Positions 11,529-21,571 of a stretch of 64,000 nt of DNA are shown here, piece by piece (the stretch's first letter is position 1; the number at the start of each line of letters is the position of its first letter). The notes below the pieces were generated by a model. That model worked only from the letters and a program-made list of their open reading frames with translations. It did no database searches and was not told the origin of the DNA. This DNA is from Phoronis australis (lineage: Eukaryota > Phoronida > Phoronidae). The position numbers were made by a program, and so were the translations under genes. The stretch is from assembly GCA_002633005.1 (NCBI GenBank), contig NMRA01000062.1:731981-795980 (forward strand), in the 5' to 3' direction.

Positions 11529-12160
11529 CTGGTCTCTCGGTGAAGTGGTCTTGTAATATTTTTTACCACAGTGTGCTTCGTAAAGCTATCTACCGAGTCG
11601 GTACTTTTTGCTCTCACGACAGTTCGAGAATTTTTTGAGATATTTAGGATAGTGAAGTTTTTGTCTCTCAACGAACCATGTAGATATTGACCCTCACTGT
11701 AGTTCTGGTCCCTCGGCGACCTAGTCTTGTGATATTTTTTAACACATTGTGCTTTGTAAAACTATTTACCTCAGTCAGGACTGTTTAGTCCCGCGACAGA
11801 TTTACTATTTTTTACTAAGCACAGGTGTACTTTTGGTCTCGTGACGGACAAGGCTAGCTTATTTACATCTTGATTCTCAGTGGGCACCTGGTCTCTCGGC
11901 GAATTGGTCTTGTATATCTTTTCACCACGGTGCAGGGGCGGATCCAGGCAGGGCACAGGAACAACCAGAATTGCGGCAGAAGCGCGCGCGCAGCCTAAAA
12001 TGTGGAGATGTTGGGGTCTTGAATTTTGGTATCTGGTAGAATCTTAGGGGAGGGCATGGCCCCCTTGGCCCTCCTAAATCCGCCACTGCGGTGTACAGCA
12101 TGTTTTGGTTCCGTGAAAATATTTTCAGGTGATTTGTTCCCTGGTACATTTGACGTTTTT
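11529..12160. repeat. ~180-bp degenerate tandem repeat, three copies
   Basis: Units begin CTGGTCTCTCGG at 11529, 11705 and 11888, each followed by GTCTTGT.ATATTTTTTA.CACA.TGTGCTT. The third copy is interrupted by the element 11933-12088 and resumes at GTGTACAGCATG. Confidence 0.8.
11933..12088 (+). mobile_element. 156-bp CAGGGGCGG element with 5-bp TSD
   Basis: Starts CAGGGGCGGATCCAGG, ends CTAAATCCGCCACTG (imperfect inverted termini), flanked by CGGTG at 11928-11932 and 12089-12093. It interrupts a tandem repeat, confirming insertion. Non-coding, hAT-like non-autonomous element. Confidence 0.9.
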
Positions 12161-12218
12161 CAATTGTGACATACAGTGACCCAACAGTGAATGTGGTTCA
12201 GTTTAATAAAGTGATACC

Positions 12219-13382
12219 CAGCCGATTTCATAAAGGTGGTTTAACGAAACCAGGTTTAAGACTTAAACCTGGTCTTCCTAAACCTGGTCTAATTTTAGAG
12301 CTAGCTTGCATTTCACCAACGTGGTTTAAAAGTCTGAAAGCCTGGTTTTGTTAGCCCTGGGAGCCAGTTTAGTAAAACCAGGTTTAAAGTATCCAAGCCA
12401 CCCTGCTGTGTCGATCTGGCTTAACCCAACAAAGAAACTATAGAAGTGCTTCAATGAAACCTTGATCAAGGCACGTGGGTATACAATGGCACACACTAGT
12501 AGAATCAGTGCAGGCATTTGCGAAAAAGGTCTAAAAGCTTTTCACATGAGGAAAAATGTAATGTCTGTGCCCAACTCACGTACACACATGCTCACGATTA
12601 GCCGCAACACAATAAATGTCCAAATTTATTTCTGTGCCGTTTTAGTGTTTATTGTTCGCGGCCAAAGGGGTGGAGCAAGACCCCTTCCCGGCAACATTAA
12701 GTCGGAGACCAATGGAGGTGGAACTCAGACGAATCAGAAGATGCTGTCCTCAGTCAAACCCGTAGCGTGTACGACGATGACGCCCTGCTCGACCAGTCGT
12801 ATTCTGAGGAATCAGCAGGACGCCATCCAGCACGTACTGGTCTACACATATGCGGTTGCAAAGCGGTCAAGAGGTCCAGACCCCCTTTTCCCTTGATTTT
12901 AGTGATATCAAATCTATAATTTTCAAATGGTTGACTTGTTCCCTCCTTTTAAAAAGCCCTTGATCAACCCTCCCCCTTAAAAATCGTGGATCCGCCCCTG
13001 CTACGTTTGACCTTGTGGCGTCGTAAAACTGAATATTGAAAATAGTCCATTTTTGCTCAAAAACTGCGTCGCAACTGCACACCACGGCACCATTCCGTTG
13101 CACCTATATCGTGAAGTCTGTCATATTTAACAGTTAAACGTTGGTCTGACCAAGTCTAAAGTTAAACCTGGTTTAAGATCTTAATACAGGTCTAAAGAAT
13201 ACAGACCTCGTTGGTGAAATGAAAATTGAATTAGACCAGGTCTAAGTTGGAGTTAAACCAGGTTTTACTAGACCACTGGTCTAAAAGTTAAGCCACCTTT
13301 ATGAAATACAGATTGTCTTTAACCTGATCTAAGTCCAGTTTAAACCAGGTTTAACTTTAAACCACCTTTATGAAATCGGCTG
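12219..13382. mobile_element. 1.16-kb TIR element with nested insertion
   Basis: Left terminus CAGCCGATTTCATAAAGGTG and the exact inverted copy at the right end (..CACCTTTATGAAATCGGCTG). Subterminal regions are packed with AAACCAGGTTTAA / TTAAACCTGGT words in both orientations. Contains a nested CAGGGGCGG-family element at 12847-13000. No transposase gene. Confidence 0.85.
12847..13000 (-). mobile_element. nested CAGGGGCGG-family element
   Basis: On the minus strand it starts CAGGGGCGGATCCACG and ends CCGCATATG. Flanks CTACA (12842-12846) and CTACG (13001-13005) are a 5-bp TSD with one change. Same family as 11933-12088. Confidence 0.7.
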
Positions 13383-14096
13383 CAAGTGTTTATTATCGCT
13401 TTTAATGATAGACTATAAGCTGAGATCCCCATCGTTCGTCAGTTTTTCTCGTAACGAGACTGAACATATGTTTATTTCCGGATGTAACAGTGCCTGTCTT
13501 CGTTCTTAAACAACTTACGCGATCATCTGACATTCAAGCGTTGTGTTTTTATTTGGCCGTCGGTGCTTCTTATGCTATTGAATGTTCGGTAGTTGTCTAA
13601 ACCCATGTGTAAACTATAGACATGTTCGTATACGCTTTTTCGTATGCTATAATCGATGTGTAGTCAGATGTTCCAACTAAAATTTTGCTGGTGGCTTGAC
13701 TCATTCCCAGATACGCACAAATATTGTTTTACGGAACTTATGAACCGAGTTTATATGACGAAATCGAGAAGAGATTTGAATCATCTTAAAAAAAGTCTAG
13801 AGTCACGTTAATTAACACATAACTCGCCAGGGTGCAAGGAAATTACACTACTTGGGTACAAAAACAAAAATTGTCTTACAAGGGCGAGCGGAACCCCCCN
13901 CGGCTCTACGCGCTTCGGATTCGCGCCTTGCGCCTTACCCGAATCCTAAACCCTCCCATTTACCACTGTGAAATTATGGCAGGCCCTCTCGCGACATCCT
14001 AGATTCAATTTCGTTTTCCCTTTTCGTAAATCCTGTGCATAGTGATCAAGAAACTGTTTAAAATACTTCAAGTTATAATGAGATTTTATACTGCTG
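13383..14096. other. 3' flank of Pro/Gln-repeat gene A
   Basis: From about 13970 this region is conserved with unit B (28556-28684), consistent with 3' UTR or flank. TTTATT (AATAAA on the minus strand) occurs at 13471 and 13548, but neither is proven as a poly(A) signal. Confidence 0.45.
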
Positions 14097-17000
14097 CTAC
14101 GATGGGGCATAACATAGCGAGTTTCGTTGGCGATGGTATTTTCTGTCTCTGCCTAGCAATGTCATTTTTTGAATATTAAGAAACGCCAGCAGCTCGTAAC
14201 TTGGAAATTCGGTGTACATGTAAGTGTCTGAGTAAGAACTTTGGCTTGATGTGGATAATGTCCATAACGAATTATTGGCATTCTTCATTATCCTCTTCCC
14301 CAGTGAAGGCATTTTAAACGTTGGCGACTTGCCATTCCGACTTTTGACTGCTCGCTTCGGGCTCTTTCTGGATAATGCCGACGATCCTCTTCTTGAAGAA
14401 CGAGAATTACGTCTTGGATGTTGTTGTACAGCAGGCAACTGTGGGGAGTGTGGTGGCGATGGGACTGGGTACTTTTTCGATGTCCACTGTTGCTGTTGCC
14501 GCTGTTCAGCACCCATTTCACGGCGTACCTCTACATCAGGCAACGGCTGGCATACACCAGTTGTTGCAGATGGAATACTTCTTTCCGTAGCTGCCATCTC
14601 CAGCCTTTGCAACAGTTGTGGTGGCAGTGGTGGCCGTGGTGGTTTCGTCTTTTGCTTTGAAGTCTGTGGCAAGTTTCCACACGGCATTCCTGCCAATTCA
14701 CCAACCATTTGCGGTTTCGATTGTGATAATCCTGTTGCAGGAGCTGGTGCCTGGTTTAATAGTTCAAGTGGCACTTGCTGCCTTGTATGTTGTGGTCTTT
14801 GCACGACTGTTGTTGAAATTTGTATTGGCGATGCTTGCGGTCTTTGCTGTGCTGCTGTTCGAGCTGACGGTACTTGCGTTCTTTGCTGTTCTGTTGCTGA
14901 TATCTGAACTGGCAGTGCTTGTGGTGTTTGCTGTGCTGTTGATGTTGCTGTTGTTGGAGCTGGTGGTGCTTGTGGTCTTTGCTGTGCTACTTTTGGCATT
15001 TGAACTGGTTGGGCTTGCGCTTTTTGCTGTGTTGATGGCGATATTGAAGCTGTCGGAGCTTGCGGTCTTTGCTTTGCGGCTGCTGACGTTTGAACTGGTC
15101 GCCCTTGTGGTCTTTGCTGTGCTGTTGTTGATACTGGGGCTGTCGGTGCTTGTGGACTTTGTTGTGCTGTTGCAGACATTTGAATTGACTTTGCTCGCGG
15201 TCTTTGCTTTGCTGCTGCTGACTTTTGAACTGAGGGTGCTTGTGGATTTTGCTGTGCTGTTGTTAAAATTGGAGCTAGCGGTGCTTGTGGACTTTGCTGT
15301 GGTGCTGTTGGCATATGAACTGGCTTTTCTTGCGGTCTTTGCTTTGCTGCTCCTGACGTTTGAACTGGTGGTGCTTGTGGTCTTTGTTGTGCTGTTGTTG
15401 ATACTGGAGGTGGCTGCGCTTGTGGACTTTGTTGTGCTGTTGCAGACCTTTGAATTGACTTTGCTCGCGGTCTTTGCTTTGCTGCTGCTGACTTTTGAAC
15501 TGAGGGTGCTTGTGGATTTTGCTGTGCTGTTGTTAAAATTGGAGCTAGCGGTGCTTGTGGACTTTGCTGTGGTGCTGTTGGCATATGAACTGGCTTTTCT
15601 TGCGGTCTTTGCTTTGCTGCTCCTGACGTTTGAACTGGTGGTGCTTGTGGTCTTTGCTGTGCTGTTGTTGATACTGGAGGTGGCTGCGCTTGTGGACTTT
15701 GTTGTGCTGTTGCAGACCTTTGAATTGACTTTGCTCGCGGTCTTTGCTTTGCTGCTGCTGTCTTTTGAACTGGGGGTGCTTGTGGATTTTGCTGTGCTGT
15801 TGTTAAAATTGGAGCTTGCGGTGCTTGTGGACTTTCCTGTAGTGCTGTTGGCATATGAACTGGCTTTGCTTGCGTTCTTTGCTTTGCTGCTCCTGACGTT
15901 TGAACTGGTGGTGCTTGTGCTCTTTGCTGCACTGTTGTTGATACTGGGGCTGGCTGTGCTCGTGGACTTTGTTGTGCTGTTTCAGACATTTGAACTGACC
16001 TTGCTCGCGGTCTTTGCTTTGTTGTTGCTGATTTTTGAACTGGTGGTGCTTGTGGTTTTTGCTGTGGTGTTGTTGATATTGGAGCTAGCAGTGCTAGTAT
16101 ATTTTGCTGTGCCCATGCACACGTTTCAACTGGCTTTGCTTGCGGTCTTTGTTTTGCTGCTGTTGACTTTTGAACTGGTGGTGCTTGTGCTATTTGCTCT
16201 GCTGTTGTTGATACTGGAGCTGACGGTGCTTGTGGACTTTGTTGTGCTGTTGCAGACATTTGAATTGATTTTGCTCGCGGTCTTTGCTTTGCTGCTGCTG
16301 ACTTTTGAACTGAGGGTGCTTGTGGATTTTGCTTTGCTGTTGTTAAAATTGGAGCTAGCGGTGCTTGTGGACTTTGCTGTGGTGCTGTTGGCATATGAAC
16401 TGGCTTTTCTTGCGGTCTTTGCTTTGCTGCTCCTGACGTTTGAACTGGTGGTGCTTGTGGTCTTTGCTGTGCTGTTGTTGATACAGGAGGTGGCTGCGCT
16501 TGTGGACTTTGTTGTGCTGTTGCAGACCTTTGAATTGACTTTGCTCGCGGTCTTTGCTTTGCTGCTGCTGACTTTTGAACTGAGGGTGCTTGTGGATTTT
16601 GCTGTGCTGTTGCTAAAATTGGAGCTGGCGGTGCTTGTGGACTTTGTTGTGCTGTTGCAGACATTTGAACTGGCTTTGCTTGTAGTCTTTGCTCTATTGT
16701 TGCTGACATTTGGAATGGCGGTGCTTGAGGTATTTCCTGTGATATTGGAGCTAACGGTGTCTTTTGCTGTGCTGCTGCTGACATTTGAAGTGGCAGTGCT
16801 TGCGGTCGTTGCTGTGCTGTTCCTGAGAGTGGATTTGGCGATGCTTGCGCTTTTTGATTTGTTATTTTAACTGGCGGTACTTCTGTTCTTTGTTGGATTG
16901 AATTTGGTGGTGGTCCTTCTCGTTGTTTTTCTGCTGACACAGGTGGCTGAGGCACTTTCGTTTTCAAAATGTTCGCGGGTGCTGTCGGGCCAGGATGAGG

Positions 17001-17885
17001 CACCATCTGCCGAGTGTGGCCTTGAATATTTTGCTTCGAAGGCAGCACTGGTTGCTTTTGTTGCAAATTGTCTGAAACTACTGATTGTTGAGCTTGGGTC
17101 TTGTTTTTTAAAGCTTTTAGTTTTTCTGAAGTCGTGGCAGCGTCTTCATTACGGTGGTGTGAGTGCTGTTGTTGTTGTTGTTGTTGTTGTTGTAGAAGTT
17201 TCTGTTGCTGGTGTTGTTGTTGCTGTTGCTCTATACGTGTCCGCAGATCAGGTTGTTTTACTTTAGCTACCTTTTCCGGATAGATTCTGGGAATATCTGC
17301 TGTCTTCTTTGGGTTGACCGGCACCGTTCGATCTTGAGAGGGTGGTGGTACTCGTGCAGGTTGGTGGTCTTGCGCGACTTCTGTCTGCTGATTACAGATT
17401 GAATGTCTCCGTCGTTTCCCTTCTTTCGCTTGCTGTGCCTTTGGTTGATCTTCTGTCGGCACTGTAAATTTCTTTCCTTTGACGTGTTTTGGATTTCGTG
17501 GGGGCAGCGGTGGCGCCTGTGCAGTTTCTTGTGACACTGCTATGTTGTCATCCCAGTATTGGGCTTTTTTGATATCGTAGTACTCCTGTGAATCTATCGT
17601 TTCCCATTGGCCGTCGTCCGCAATAGGGATGTGGCACGCCTCATCCAAAATTGGTGCATATTCGCTTTCCTTGTGTGGTTCAATTTTTTTGTTCACCTGA
17701 TCATCGAATTTTCGAGGAGACCCGGCGTTGTATTGTTGTATGCATGTACGCTCGTCTTTGGTAACAGTCTCAGTCGTATGTACGGATGGCGATATTATCC
17801 ATCTGCCGTCTCGCACAAGACCCTCCGGGCGTGGAGGTACAGGGGGCCTTTGTCTTGCGTTCCTAGCCTTAGTAATGTCCGCCAT
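14097..17885 (-). CDS. Pro/Gln-rich 15-residue-repeat protein, copy A (1262 aa)
   Basis: Unrecognised family. Single open exon with ATG at 17885 and TAG at 14099-14097. Order: residues 1-32 with the SH3-type motif RPPVPPRPEG then RDGRWIIS; an eroded tyrosine segment (VNKKIEPHKESEYAPI, 64-79); the SH3-type motif PPLPPRNPK; a polyQ tract about 215-245; an array of 15-residue repeats (consensus QRPQAPPVQMSATAQ) about 365-1000; a Ser/Arg/Lys-rich stretch; and a conserved tail with NANNSLWTLS and ELLAFLNIQKMTLLGRD. No signal peptide or membrane segment, so probably a cytosolic multivalent scaffold (inference). Paralogue of 28685-32374. It lacks the first ~38 residues of that copy, and the 5' flanks align again directly before the ATG. 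The paired conservation of both termini argues for real coding; expression is unknown. Confidence 0.75.
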   Translation of the reverse strand: MADITKARNARQRPPVPPRPEGLVRDGRWIISPSVHTTETVTKDERTCIQQYNAGSPRKFDDQVNKKIEPHKESEYAPILDEACHIPIADDGQWETIDSQEYYDIKKAQYWDDNIAVSQETAQAPPLPPRNPKHVKGKKFTVPTEDQPKAQQAKEGKRRRHSICNQQTEVAQDHQPARVPPPSQDRTVPVNPKKTADIPRIYPEKVAKVKQPDLRTRIEQQQQQHQQQKLLQQQQQQQQQHSHHRNEDAATTSEKLKALKNKTQAQQSVVSDNLQQKQPVLPSKQNIQGHTRQMVPHPGPTAPANILKTKVPQPPVSAEKQREGPPPNSIQQRTEVPPVKITNQKAQASPNPLSGTAQQRPQALPLQMSAAAQQKTPLAPISQEIPQAPPFQMSATIEQRLQAKPVQMSATAQQSPQAPPAPILATAQQNPQAPSVQKSAAAKQRPRAKSIQRSATAQQSPQAQPPPVSTTAQQRPQAPPVQTSGAAKQRPQEKPVHMPTAPQQSPQAPLAPILTTAKQNPQAPSVQKSAAAKQRPRAKSIQMSATAQQSPQAPSAPVSTTAEQIAQAPPVQKSTAAKQRPQAKPVETCAWAQQNILALLAPISTTPQQKPQAPPVQKSATTKQRPRARSVQMSETAQQSPRAQPAPVSTTVQQRAQAPPVQTSGAAKQRTQAKPVHMPTALQESPQAPQAPILTTAQQNPQAPPVQKTAAAKQRPRAKSIQRSATAQQSPQAQPPPVSTTAQQRPQAPPVQTSGAAKQRPQEKPVHMPTAPQQSPQAPLAPILTTAQQNPQAPSVQKSAAAKQRPRAKSIQRSATAQQSPQAQPPPVSTTAQQRPQAPPVQTSGAAKQRPQEKPVHMPTAPQQSPQAPLAPILTTAQQNPQAPSVQKSAAAKQRPRAKSIQMSATAQQSPQAPTAPVSTTAQQRPQGRPVQTSAAAKQRPQAPTASISPSTQQKAQAQPVQMPKVAQQRPQAPPAPTTATSTAQQTPQALPVQISATEQQRTQVPSARTAAQQRPQASPIQISTTVVQRPQHTRQQVPLELLNQAPAPATGLSQSKPQMVGELAGMPCGNLPQTSKQKTKPPRPPLPPQLLQRLEMAATERSIPSATTGVCQPLPDVEVRREMGAEQRQQQQWTSKKYPVPSPPHSPQLPAVQQHPRRNSRSSRRGSSALSRKSPKRAVKSRNGKSPTFKMPSLGKRIMKNANNSLWTLSTSSQSSYSDTYMYTEFPSYELLAFLNIQKMTLLGRDRKYHRQRNSLCYAPS
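15181..16800 (-). repeat. 270-bp higher-order repeat in gene A
   Basis: Six 15-residue units form a 90-residue (270-bp) superunit. The anchor TGAA(T/C)TGA(C/T)(T/C)TTGCTCGCGG recurs at 15181, 15451, 15721, 15991, 16261 and 16531, exactly 270 bp apart. Some superunits are nearly identical, indicating homogenisation by unequal exchange or conversion. Confidence 0.9.
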
Positions 17886-18420
17886 TTCTAGTGTTGTGAC
17901 ACCTTGCGTGGCTTATTTTTCTCCATAATTTGTCCAATAGAATGCAAACTATCTCACCGAACGAAGGTTTAAATATGTATTGCCGCTATCTCATCATCCT
18001 TGGTGAACCCATTTCATCTAGAATATCAAACATTAAATTTTTAGAACATAAGTATTGAAAATGCGCTAACTGCTGATGATTTATTGTTGCCTAACAAAAT
18101 CGTGTGCTGAGTTCCGTGTACGCAAGAGTCTCTCGAACGTTTGCTTGATCTTGAGGTTTCGCGAGGTTCTCATGTTTACAGAACCGCACACTTGCATACT
18201 CCTGACTATTGCGGAGTTTGGGAGGATCTACACAAATGTAAGTTATCCTCTGTGCATATCCTACATTGTGCTACAATTCTATTCACAGGTAGTTTAGGAA
18301 TCAAAAGTCAGCAAATTGGGCATGACTTTTGAACCAATGGGGTACCCCAGGCACACGCCTCAGTGATTTGCGATGGCGGTCCTTTCTCGCCACAGAACAC
18401 ATTCTTTGAACATTTTGCAA
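17886..18420 (-). promoter_or_regulatory. conserved 5' flank of gene A
   Basis: Aligns with 32375-32945 upstream of gene B, starting immediately at the ATG (GTGTTGTGACACCTTG.GTG, AACCCATTTCATCT, TGTTTACAGAACCG and others). Likely holds the 5' UTR and promoter. No confident TATA box or splice acceptor was identified. Confidence 0.35.
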
Positions 18421-18425
18421 CTTAC

Positions 18426-18580
18426 CAGGGGCGGATCCTGGATTTTGAGTGAGAGGAGGCCAGGACAGAGTATTTTCGAAGATTTTGCCCATCAGACATT
18501 TGTACCCCCGTATTGCCAAATGGACTCTAGGAGAGTTTTAGGGAGCAAGGCCCCCATGGCCCCCCTTAAATCCGTCACAG
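18426..18580 (+). mobile_element. 155-bp CAGGGGCGG element, present only in unit A
   Basis: Starts CAGGGGCGGATCCTGG, ends AAATCCGTCACAG, flanked by CTTAC at 18421-18425 and 18581-18585. Unit B at about 32950 reads straight through (GTAACTCACGTGCC), so the insertion followed the duplication. Its body resembles 57354-57485. Confidence 0.92.
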
Positions 18581-18585
18581 CTTAC

Positions 18586-20731
18586 ATGTACGTGCCACTT
18601 TATTGCCACATCAATGCATGATTTTGCATTCCTAAATATGTTGACCAAATGACATGAGACACGAGTGTTGAGCATTCAAATTCCATTTTGAATTCATACG
18701 ATACTGAATCTTTGATGATTTTGTTACCAAGAGGGCGCGGCGACAAAGTCAGATACAAGTCGGAATTTGCGTCAGCGGCCGTGGAGGATAACAACAAGGT
18801 ATCAAATAGATTCTGGCAGTTTTGAATTGTTCGAAAACTTGACTTCTTGACAGAGCAGCACATTCATGGTTGTAAGTATTTCACTTATCAATGACTCAAT
18901 GAAGAACTCGAAATGAATGATCGGGAAAACCGAGTGAATTGTGGCTCGTAGGTCTACAATTTTTAGTTGTTGATTGTTCGAAATCCATACTTAACTGGTG
19001 ACATTTTGGAGACACACTTTAAACCAAGGACAGCATTATCTGTGACTCGTTTAATGCAAAAAAGAAAACTTGATCATGATGTGGTACCCGTTTGTTAAAC
19101 TTCCGATCGCCTGCTATCTGTGTTCGCGATAATGGCGACAAACGTGCTGTAATTTCTCTAAAATAAGTCATATACGGACTGTGCAACGGCACGGGCTATT
19201 TTAAATTGAAAGGACAGTAATTTTTTTAATTCTAAAAAGTTGGTGACAATGAAAGATATTCAGCGAATGTTTGGACTTGCAACCAACAACGTTAGTTTAT
19301 TCTTCAGCTGTCACAGCCAGCACCCGCGACCCACATTGTAGATCTCCATCGGTGACTGGCGGCTGGCGGAAACGTGTCTTGGCAGCAATACCGCCATCGA
19401 CGTGGATTATTGTCTGAAAGTACTCGTTGATTGAACCACAAGCAGTCGCCGTCTCTCTGGTCTATAAGATATAGTCAGTTGGCAAATCATCTGCTAGTTG
19501 AGCGACCAGTTAAATCATCGAGGCGGATTGCCGTGTTGGCCATAATTAGTTCCAAACGTTTGAAGTTTGCCTGCTTTAACAGGGCACCATCTTCTGTTTA
19601 AGAAGGCAGTAAAACCTGGTCTGATGACTCAACCAATCCTCATTCTTTCCCGTCGTAACGCACCATAGGCGTCTCATTTGATTCCGCGAGTAGATAAATG
19701 CAGGATTCAACACCATCACTGCCACACAATAGATGTTGAGGCTGGTGTTCAGATCTTAGACCAGATATATAATGCCATCCCCAGGCACCTCATAAAGGAG
19801 GCTATGCATGTACATGTACGGTTGAATCAAAAAATGATATAAACACTGGCTCATTTGAGCACCGACTGTTTGGATTTCTGATCTTTCCCATCCCAATGCA
19901 TTTTGACGTGTACCTGTACAGTCTGTTCTCCATCTGTGAATAATGTGAACTTTTGCCATGAGAATGGTTCATAGTGAATGAACTAAACGTCGGATCAATT
20001 TATCTTCGTTTCCTTACGCGATAATTTTAAAGTTCGTGCCCATGCTTTGGCCAAAAACAAATGTTGTTTGCATCAAAGATCAAAGGTAGCATTTTCCATA
20101 TAAGGGACATGTGCTACGTCTATGTTTTGTCATAGCAAATAAGGAGACATATTTTGCCTTTTGGGAGAAAAATCGTCGAAACGGCAAGCGATGGCTTTTT
20201 TAATTTGAAACTGAAGGAAAGTGTTTAAATAATGTAGTTTAGCCCGTTTTCCACGTTCTGTGCCACCTACGTTAAGCCCGAAGTTGGTCCAAGTTAAGAC
20301 AGAAAAACCTCATGGAATCACAGACTACAGTACATGGACAGTCAACTCCGTATATTTTCAATGGACGAAATCTGAAATCTTACGCATGAGCCCTGACGTC
20401 ACTATTCACTATCGACAACTGGCAGATATAGCACCTTTTATTTCTGCCAAGTACATGTAGGCCTACGTCATCTGCTAATCATGCATGGTCGGCTGTTGTG
20501 TGGTCGTGTACTATTGCCAAAAGTACTCACGATACCAAGAGTTCTACTATTGGAATACCTTGAACAGCGCTTCAATGCCGATTTTTTTTCGTTGTGCTGG
20601 ACAGTAAAATAGATACGAGAATTTCTCGTCGCAATACACTAACCGGAAGCTAATTTTGTGCTACGTTTATAAGGTGGCGCCTCCTCTGGGGTATTACGCA
20701 AGAAAATGTCTGAAATGCGAATCTGTTGTCT
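18586..20731. other. non-coding part of unit A shared with unit B
   Basis: Blocks 18590-18860, 19340-19740 and 20040-20200 have clear matches at 32950-33430, 33905-34235 and 34980-35130. No ORF is conserved between them, so these look like duplicated non-coding sequence, possibly distal regulatory DNA or UTR exons. Confidence 0.6.
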
Positions 20732-20736
20732 AATAT

Positions 20737-21491
20737 CAGTGGCGGATCTAGGTTATCACAAGGGGGAGGCCAACATTTTGTCCGGCTGTAAGAATTTGTG
20801 TAAACTGAACCACGATTGTAGATGCGTATAGCACCGAATGGGGGGAGGTCGGGAGGGGGGTTTGACCCCCTCCCGCTCAGGAAATTTTTCTGTTTTTACC
20901 TCTAAAAATCAAGCATTTTCCTTGATTCCTGAAGTATTATTCACGAAAAAAGGCAAAAAACGAAGAACGTGTCAAACAGGAAAAACTGCAAGTAGCAAAG
21001 ACTCGAACTCACGACCTGGCGATTAGTGCGCGCGTACGTTGCCACTACACCACCACGATTTAACTACTAATCACATACTAAGAGACCTACTTGTTTATGG
21101 TCCACAGCGTTTGCGCGCGAAACCTACTTCTTTTTGTAATGCTTATTACACTTTTATATTTTGTGCCATCGATTCTTAACAAATTTGTCGTATTTAAAAT
21201 AGTCTTCAAATGCCAAAAAGACCAAATCCATTTTTCGTGTTGGCAATAATGACGGGATTGCTTTGGAATCGTCTTAAGATAAGGTTTGGCAAAGAGAGTA
21301 TTGCGAGTTTCTGAGTGATTCACCAAGGCTTCGATTAAAATTCACATCTTACCAGCAGCTTCTGTTTTTTCATCGTCACTCAGGTTCCATTTTCTTTAAA
21401 AAATGAAGTAAATTTTCTTCATTGCACAGTGGAGCAGACGACGGAAACGGAGTCGTAGTGCGCAGCGCCGCTGCCTNTAAATCCGCCTATG
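20737..21491 (+). mobile_element. 755-bp CAGTGGCGG element with 5-bp TSD
   Basis: Starts CAGTGGCGGATCTAGG, ends TAAATCCGCCTATG, flanked by AATAT at 20732-20736 and 21492-21496. Longer member of the CAGGGGCGG family. The interior holds G-rich runs and a minus-strand tRNA-like segment (20994-21057), but no transposase. Confidence 0.88.
20994..21057 (-). repeat. tRNA-like segment inside a DNA transposon
   Basis: On the minus strand, TGGTGTAGTGGCAACG resembles an A box and GAGTTCGAGTC a B box at tRNA-like spacing. The acceptor and anticodon stems do not pair well, so this is a tRNA-derived relic, not a functional tRNA. Confidence 0.5.
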
Positions 21492-21571
21492 AATATCCGT
21501 GATGAAACGAGCCTCTGCGTGGGAAAGTTGTTTCTGATATCTATTGTTGGGCCAAACCTTTATGTTATTAA

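Noticed and set aside
14618-16870. 750-codon plus-strand frame, very hydrophobic (Leu/Val/Phe), looking like a giant membrane protein
   Set aside because: It is the antisense of the 45-bp-periodic Pro/Gln repeats of gene A: repeat periods divisible by three keep antisense frames open. The same happens opposite gene B (29812-31032). No start or end conservation supports it.
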